Origin: Desulfobacterales bacterium
GTDB taxonomy: Bacteria > Desulfobacterota > Desulfobacteria > Desulfobacterales > C00003106
Length of the DNA stretch: 8,190 bases
Direction: 5' to 3'
Assembly: GCA_030594505.1 (NCBI GenBank)
Contig: JAUVFC010000069.1
Coordinates: 1 to 8,190, forward strand
Part shown: piece by piece, positions 4,781 through 8,190 of the stretch
How the letters are laid out: the number at the start of each line of letters is the position of its first letter
How positions within the stretch are numbered: the stretch's first letter is position 1
Translations under genes and position numbers: made by a program
The notes under the pieces: model-generated
Database searches by the model: none
Seen by the model: the letters and a program-made list of their open reading frames with translations, nothing else
Told to the model about the DNA's origin: nothing

Positions 4781-6125
4781 GAAAATACATACCCTCTTGA
4801 TTAAAGAATCGGCGCTGATTACCGGCGATGGAAAAACCTTTCTGGACAAAGTCAATATAGTCATTTGCGGCAACAAAATAACATATATCGGTCAAGAGAA
4901 ACCTGCAGGGGCTGCATTTACCCACATATTGGATGGCAAGGACAAGCTTGTTCTGCCGGGGATCATCAATATCCACGCGCATGGTATTATTCCAGGCGCC
5001 CCTCTTTTTTCCAGTGCGTCAGCTTCCCTGCCCGGAAACCAGTCTGAAAAGAATCTGATAACACATATCTCTCAAGGGACCACTACCATCCTCAGCCTCG
5101 ACGGTTTTGCCCGTCCCGGGCTGGTATCTCAAGCAAAGAATATATGTCCTGTCAATATTAAGACCGCTACAACCCATCATCCCAAGGCTTACCTTGCCGC
5201 GAAAAAGATCGACGCATCCGGCCTTAGAGATCAAAGGGAGGAGACAGTAGAGGAGATTATAGAGCATTTCTCCGATATCGTAATCGCCATAGGCGAAGGG
5301 GGTTCCGGGGCCACCCTTGGCGGCGGGGTCCAGGATTATAAGTTTATTCCGGAGATGGTTAAAAGAGAAGCAGGAGTTATCATTGACGAATACCAGGCAA
5401 GGAGGTTAAAGGAAGCGGTCTTAGGCAAGAGGATCGCATCCGATTTTTATGATCCTGAAAGGGTAGGAAATGTCCTTAAGGAGATTGGCCTGGGGAATTG
5501 CCCCACGGAATGGGCATTGGATAAAATATCCGAGACAGTCCTTCCTTCTTTCGGTATTGCCCTTGAAGCCCTTGAAGAAGGCGCCAATTTGGCAAAAAAA
5601 TACAAGCTCCCCTTCATAGTACATACAGCAGTTCCTTCCATGACAAAGATAGAGGAAATATCCTGGCTCGGGAATCTCCTTATTGCCGGGCATTGCAATC
5701 ATCCAAGTTTTGAAATAAAAGAAGGGATTGAACTGATAAAGCGATTGAGAAAAAAAGGCGCAATCATCGATATTTCCACCTTTGATACATTGGACAGCCC
5801 GGAAAGGGAAAAAGAGATAAACTTTTTCTTTGCTATCCTGGAGGCCGGTCTGGCTGATGTCATATCAACGGACTATGGGGGTGGGAACCACAGTCCTATC
5901 CTTAAGGTTTTGGAACTGGCCATAGACCAAAAGGTAGTTACCCTTCCCGAGGCAATTTCCCTGGTAACCAGAAACCCCTCACGCGCTATCCCTCGCTTGG
6001 CCCCAGGCCGTGGGGCCATTGTCCGTGGCGCCATTGCTGATGTAGTAATGGTGCGCAGGTCTAAGATCAGTCAGGTAGAAGAGATAATAATTGAGGGTAT
6101 CCCAGCCCTTTTCGGCCAAACATAA
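4770..6125 (+). CDS. Metal-dependent amidohydrolase
   Basis: The 451-residue protein has the amidohydrolase-superfamily layout: an N-terminal beta-sandwich (DKVNIVICGNKITYIGQ, 27-42), a TIM barrel beginning at LVLPGIINIHAHG (60-72, HxH at H69/H71), E176 in AIGEGG, H285 (IVHTA), H308 and H311 (AGHCNHPSF), D368 (STDYGGGNHSP), and the C-terminal NPSRA...LAPGRGAI...ADVVMV return to the sandwich. Such enzymes hydrolyse C-N bonds in cyclic or acyclic amides, often on one or two metals. At the bridging position there is Glu rather than carboxylated Lys, as I recall for enamidase. The start is a TTG (4770-4772) inside the dehydrogenase gene, without a strong Shine-Dalgarno, so coupled translation is likely. 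The last residues and stop lie within the antisense ATP-grasp remnant. It probably acts in one pathway with the dehydrogenase; the substrate is unknown. Confidence 0.85.
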   Translation: MSAKKIHTLLIKESALITGDGKTFLDKVNIVICGNKITYIGQEKPAGAAFTHILDGKDKLVLPGIINIHAHGIIPGAPLFSSASASLPGNQSEKNLITHISQGTTTILSLDGFARPGLVSQAKNICPVNIKTATTHHPKAYLAAKKIDASGLRDQREETVEEIIEHFSDIVIAIGEGGSGATLGGGVQDYKFIPEMVKREAGVIIDEYQARRLKEAVLGKRIASDFYDPERVGNVLKEIGLGNCPTEWALDKISETVLPSFGIALEALEEGANLAKKYKLPFIVHTAVPSMTKIEEISWLGNLLIAGHCNHPSFEIKEGIELIKRLRKKGAIIDISTFDTLDSPEREKEINFFFAILEAGLADVISTDYGGGNHSPILKVLELAIDQKVVTLPEAISLVTRNPSRAIPRLAPGRGAIVRGAIADVVMVRRSKISQVEEIIIEGIPALFGQT

Positions 6126-6279
6126 AATTGATCTCAGAAAGGAGTGGCTCCGGTACTGCTTCGATCAAACAGGAGATCAGAGGAACTACCGTGAGATCGG
6201 CTTCATAGTCTGAGAAAAGGCCTTTGAGAGAACGGCTAAGATTGACGTCCGCTTTGATATTTGGAGGAATAAATGTCAA
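6103..6279 (-). pseudogene. Internally deleted ATP-grasp paralogue
   Basis: The minus strand reads IKADVNLSRSLKGLFSDYEADLTVVP and then jumps to EPLLSEINFMFGRKGLG. These match residues 9-40 and about 240-256 of the intact ATP-grasp protein at 2261-3100; about 190 central residues, including the glycine-rich loop, are missing. Between these blocks the DNA resembles the paralogue (GATCGAAGCAG and neighbours) but is read in another frame, so small indels followed the deletion. The frame could begin at a TTG at 6279, but no functional enzyme is possible. The plus-strand amidohydrolase gene ends inside it. Confidence 0.88.
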
Positions 6280-6280
6280 G
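6261..6280. repeat. 20-bp direct repeat, right copy
   Basis: This is identical to 3332-3351. Here it forms the extreme 5' end of the ATP-grasp remnant on the minus strand and contains TTGACA, but no good -10 box follows, so it is probably not an active promoter. Confidence 0.85.
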
Positions 6281-6304
6281 GCTTTTTTGTGTACGGGATA
6301 AACC

Positions 6305-7519
6305 TCAATACAGAAACCCGAACAGCCACAAGGGAATGACGTTACCGAAACCGACTTCTATGTCATCACGCGCCACAAAAGCATTGTCAGTGTCCTTAAC
6401 CTGACTTTTTCCCTTGGTTCTTCCGCCGATTTCAAACAGATATTTTCCTTCCACCAGGAAATCTCCCCGGTTCGGGATGCGGACATTCATGCCCGCGTTT
6501 TTCAGTTGATGGGCAAAAAAAGTCTCTCGCACAGTCCCTGTCTGATCCTTTCCCCCGATTTCTCCGGCCACCGCCCTGAGCAGGTTCGTGTTTTCCATAT
6601 AGATCTTAGAAGGCTTGCGCACAAGTCGATAACCTGTCTCCGAGGGCAAGAAGCCCGAAAGCAGTCCGGCCCGTTCCAGAGAATCGAGATAGGTGTAAAT
6701 GTATTCCTTGGAGGTGGTCAGATTCCGGGACATTCTCTCAATATTGGGCGTGAACGGCTGGGATGTGGCGATGAGCCATAACATGCGCTTCAGCACAGGC
6801 ACCTTGGCCGTCTTAATGCCCGTGACTGTCGGTATATCTTCATAGAGTATCTTCTCCAGGACATTCAAAAGCTTCGGAAGATAGTGCTCTATCCCTTCCA
6901 GGAAGAAGGGATAAACACCATGATCAAGGTAATCCCTGAAGCGCCCGAGGACCGGCCCTTTCTCCAAAATTTTCGAAGCCGTGAGTGGATGGTTTTGCAA
7001 AAGGTCCGGCAAAGAAACCGGCTGGAATTCCAATCCATGAGCAAAATAGAGATATTCCCGAAAGGAAAGCCCCGGAAGGGTGTAAAAGACCGCCCGCCTG
7101 GAAAGGTCCGCTTTTCCTTTTTGCAAGGCCAGCGTGGAACTGCCGGAAAAGAATATCTTCGCGGTCGGAAACGAGTCGTAGAGATTTTTTATTTCCTGGC
7201 GCCAGTTGGCGTACTTGTGGATCTCGTCGATCGTTATGGTTTCTCCGCCAAGGCGGAAAAAGTAAGAAGCGATCTCATAAAGGCCGGTCGCTTGCACCCG
7301 GATATGGTCGGCGGAGATATAGAGGTGTCGCTGCCGGCGCTGATCTTGCTCAGCCAGGCGCTGAAGGAGCAAAGTTGTCTTGCCTGTCCCCCTGCCCCCG
7401 ACAATGCCCAACAAGCGGCTGTTCCAGTTAATATGCTCGCCAAGGAACCGACTGCGTGACCGGGAAACCTGGGTGAGCAAGTTCGCCTGGATGCTGAAAA
7501 ACTCACTTAAATCCAACAT
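6305..7519 (-). CDS. AAA ATPase with C-terminal DUF4143 domain
   Basis: The 404-residue protein has Walker A GGRGTGKTT (41-49), Walker B TITIDEIHK (94-102) and a sensor-1-like IFFSGSSTLAL (122-132), followed by a winged-helix-like region (about 240-300) and a C-terminal DUF4143 region. That last part contains D353, FEIGGRTKGK (362-371) and D386, reminiscent of the restriction-endonuclease fold often assigned to DUF4143. These ATPases are common, frequently horizontally moved, and mostly of unknown role. The start ATG 7517-7519 has AAGGG about 5 bases upstream. All ATPase motifs are intact, so it is likely functional. It is transcribed alone from a promoter at 7574-7602 and converges on the amidohydrolase gene across the ATP-grasp remnant. 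Confidence 0.88.
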   Translation of the reverse strand: MLDLSEFFSIQANLLTQVSRSRSRFLGEHINWNSRLLGIVGGRGTGKTTLLLQRLAEQDQRRQRHLYISADHIRVQATGLYEIASYFFRLGGETITIDEIHKYANWRQEIKNLYDSFPTAKIFFSGSSTLALQKGKADLSRRAVFYTLPGLSFREYLYFAHGLEFQPVSLPDLLQNHPLTASKILEKGPVLGRFRDYLDHGVYPFFLEGIEHYLPKLLNVLEKILYEDIPTVTGIKTAKVPVLKRMLWLIATSQPFTPNIERMSRNLTTSKEYIYTYLDSLERAGLLSGFLPSETGYRLVRKPSKIYMENTNLLRAVAGEIGGKDQTGTVRETFFAHQLKNAGMNVRIPNRGDFLVEGKYLFEIGGRTKGKSQVKDTDNAFVARDDIEVGFGNVIPLWLFGFLY

Positions 7520-7533
7520 GCTTTCCCTTGTGG

Positions 7534-7618
7534 CAACCCTACTTAACGGTTTATGACCATTTTCGTAAATACAAGCTTACGATATTTGACCATAAATGTC
7601 AACCTTACTTAACGGTTT
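7534..7618. repeat. Pair of 19-bp direct repeats around the ATPase promoter
   Basis: CAACCCTACTTAACGGTTT (7534-7552) and CAACCTTACTTAACGGTTT (7600-7618) match at 18 of 19 bases, 66 bases apart. A second short repeat, TGACCAT, occurs at 7554-7560 and 7587-7593, between the 19-mers. The arrangement brackets the promoter and could be a pair of regulator sites or a small duplication. Confidence 0.75.
7574..7602 (-). promoter_or_regulatory. Possible promoter for the AAA ATPase gene
   Basis: TTGACA (7602-7597) is a perfect -35 box; 17 bases on, TAAGCT (7579-7574) is a weak -10 box. An inverted repeat TCGTAA (7563-7568) and TTACGA (7577-7582) overlaps the -10 box and could be an operator. A leader of about 45-50 bases would precede the ATG at 7519. 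Confidence 0.4.
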
Positions 7619-7665
7619 CACACTAACACGAGTCAAGAGCAGGCCTCCTGCCCTCCCTTAGGCCC

Positions 7666-7794
7666 CTAATCGAAACTCCCCGTCTGAAGGCTATACTCCC
7701 TTAACTTCTCACGCCTCTTTGTATAATCAGGTATAACTGTTTGGACCTTTTGCCAGAACCGAGCGGGGTGCGCGGGGCGACCTCGGATGTCAAC
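7666..7794 (-). pseudogene. Possible C-terminal coding remnant of unknown origin
   Basis: This 42-codon open stretch reads like protein: RPAHPARFWQKVQ, then PDYTKRREKLREYSLQTGSF before a TAG at 7668-7666. It has no start codon, and it directly follows, in the same frame, the TAA that ends the AlbA_2 remnant. It could be the tail of a lost gene. I do not recognise the family, and chance coding potential is possible. Confidence 0.3.
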
Positions 7795-8070
7795 TTATTT
7801 TCTTACCAGCGTTACATACCGTTGCTTGCTGCACTTGTGCTGTGACTTGTGCGGTTGATTGGTCCCGACTTGTCCGGTCGTTTTCGAAACTGCAAGGGGA
7901 TGAACAGGAAAATAACTCACATAGCCGCCGCCCAACTTATGGAAGTCATTGGCAAAAGCGCACAGGGTGTGCAAAACGGCCTCCGGATTCCAGCCGTGAT
8001 TAAACTCAAGCCGCTTCCACTCCACAGGGCGGCCTTGCAGCACTTTATGGATATTGATAGGCAGACGCAT
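7795..8070 (-). pseudogene. Internally deleted AlbA_2 / COG2865-type gene
   Basis: The 91-residue frame begins like the putative DNA-binding AlbA_2 (Schlafen-like) proteins of COG2865: VEWKRLEFNHGWNPEAVLHT (16-35), CAFANDFHKLGGGY (37-50). It then leaves the family pattern. Near the end, TTGQVGT (64-70) and SKQRYVTL (81-88) resemble pieces from the far C-terminal region of such proteins, which are normally about 400-500 residues. So the two ends appear joined after loss of the middle. The start ATG 8068-8070 has only a weak AAGA upstream. A truncated protein may still be made. The family assignment of the tail pieces is from memory. Confidence 0.55.
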
Positions 8071-8190
8071 ATCTTACAATTTGTACATTTTGTGAATAGT
8101 GTAGACGCGACCCTGCATCGATTTGCTCTTATTTTTAATCTTTTTTCTGAAATGCCAATTCAGGATGATTATTGTTTAGCCATTCCAAAA
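8071..8190. other. Right edge, no gene seen
   Basis: Upstream of the AlbA_2-type remnant there is an AT-rich stretch with a TGTACA palindrome at 8082-8087 near the start codon. Nothing else is supportable before the window ends. Confidence 0.4.

Noticed and set aside
6884..7459. Long plus-strand open frame opposite the AAA ATPase
   Set aside because: It is a complementary-strand shadow; the minus strand has intact Walker A, Walker B and DUF4143 features.
6305..7519. AAA ATPase plus AlbA_2 remnant as a defence system
   Set aside because: DUF4143 ATPases and AlbA_2 proteins occur widely without proven defence roles, the AlbA_2 gene is broken, and no other defence gene is in view.
7534..7618. 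CRISPR array
   Set aside because: There are only two 19-base repeats, with a promoter between them, and no further units or cas genes.

Overview
The window looks like a chromosomal segment of an anaerobic Desulfobacterota-type (deltaproteobacterial) bacterium. This is an inference from gene content: a DUF166-family protein that appears to carry selenocysteine, a two-domain CBS protein next to a PilZ protein, a DUF4143 AAA ATPase, an AlbA_2-type gene remnant, and short AT-rich dispersed palindromes. Base composition is moderate and several genes start with TTG or GTG. No taxonomic marker is present beyond one tRNA.

Left block (about 1-1830), read on the minus strand: a sigma70-like promoter (1748-1775), a leader with a 48-base imperfect palindrome, then three genes in series. 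These are a DUF166-family protein (1653 to 940), a CBS-pair protein (880 to 413) and a PilZ-domain protein (399 to 91). The DUF166 gene is the most notable object here. Its frame is interrupted by a single in-frame TGA at 1287-1285, directly before a Cys codon. A 7-bp stem with a GGUU loop sits 17 nt after that UGA, which is the geometry of a bacterial SECIS element. A conventional gene caller would split it into two ORFs; I read it as one 237-residue selenoprotein with Sec at residue 123. Copies of a short repeat (core GACTTTTTACGAAGT) bracket the three genes, and one copy supplies the DUF166 C-terminal codons.

Middle block (about 1830-6300): a possible 60-residue small protein (minus), an ATP-grasp enzyme (2261-3100, minus), an 80-base palindromic element, and tRNA-Val(CAC) (minus) with its promoter. 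A plus-strand two-gene operon follows: an opine dehydrogenase-family NAD(P) enzyme (3605-4780) and an overlapping metal-dependent amidohydrolase (4770-6125). The operon has its own promoter with a perfect 7-4-7 palindrome between the -35 and -10 boxes. On its far side lies an internally deleted second copy of the ATP-grasp gene (6103-6279, minus), so intact and decayed ATP-grasp paralogues flank the operon. The amidohydrolase stop codon lies inside that remnant.

Right block (6305-8190), minus strand: a DUF4143 AAA ATPase with intact Walker motifs, preceded by a promoter set between two 19-base direct repeats. Beyond it are a short coding-like fragment and an AlbA_2-type gene that keeps its two ends but lacks its middle. 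The right half therefore looks like accessory DNA with duplication and deletion. The left operon and the opine dehydrogenase/amidohydrolase pair look functional. How those two enzymes' substrates relate cannot be determined from sequence alone.
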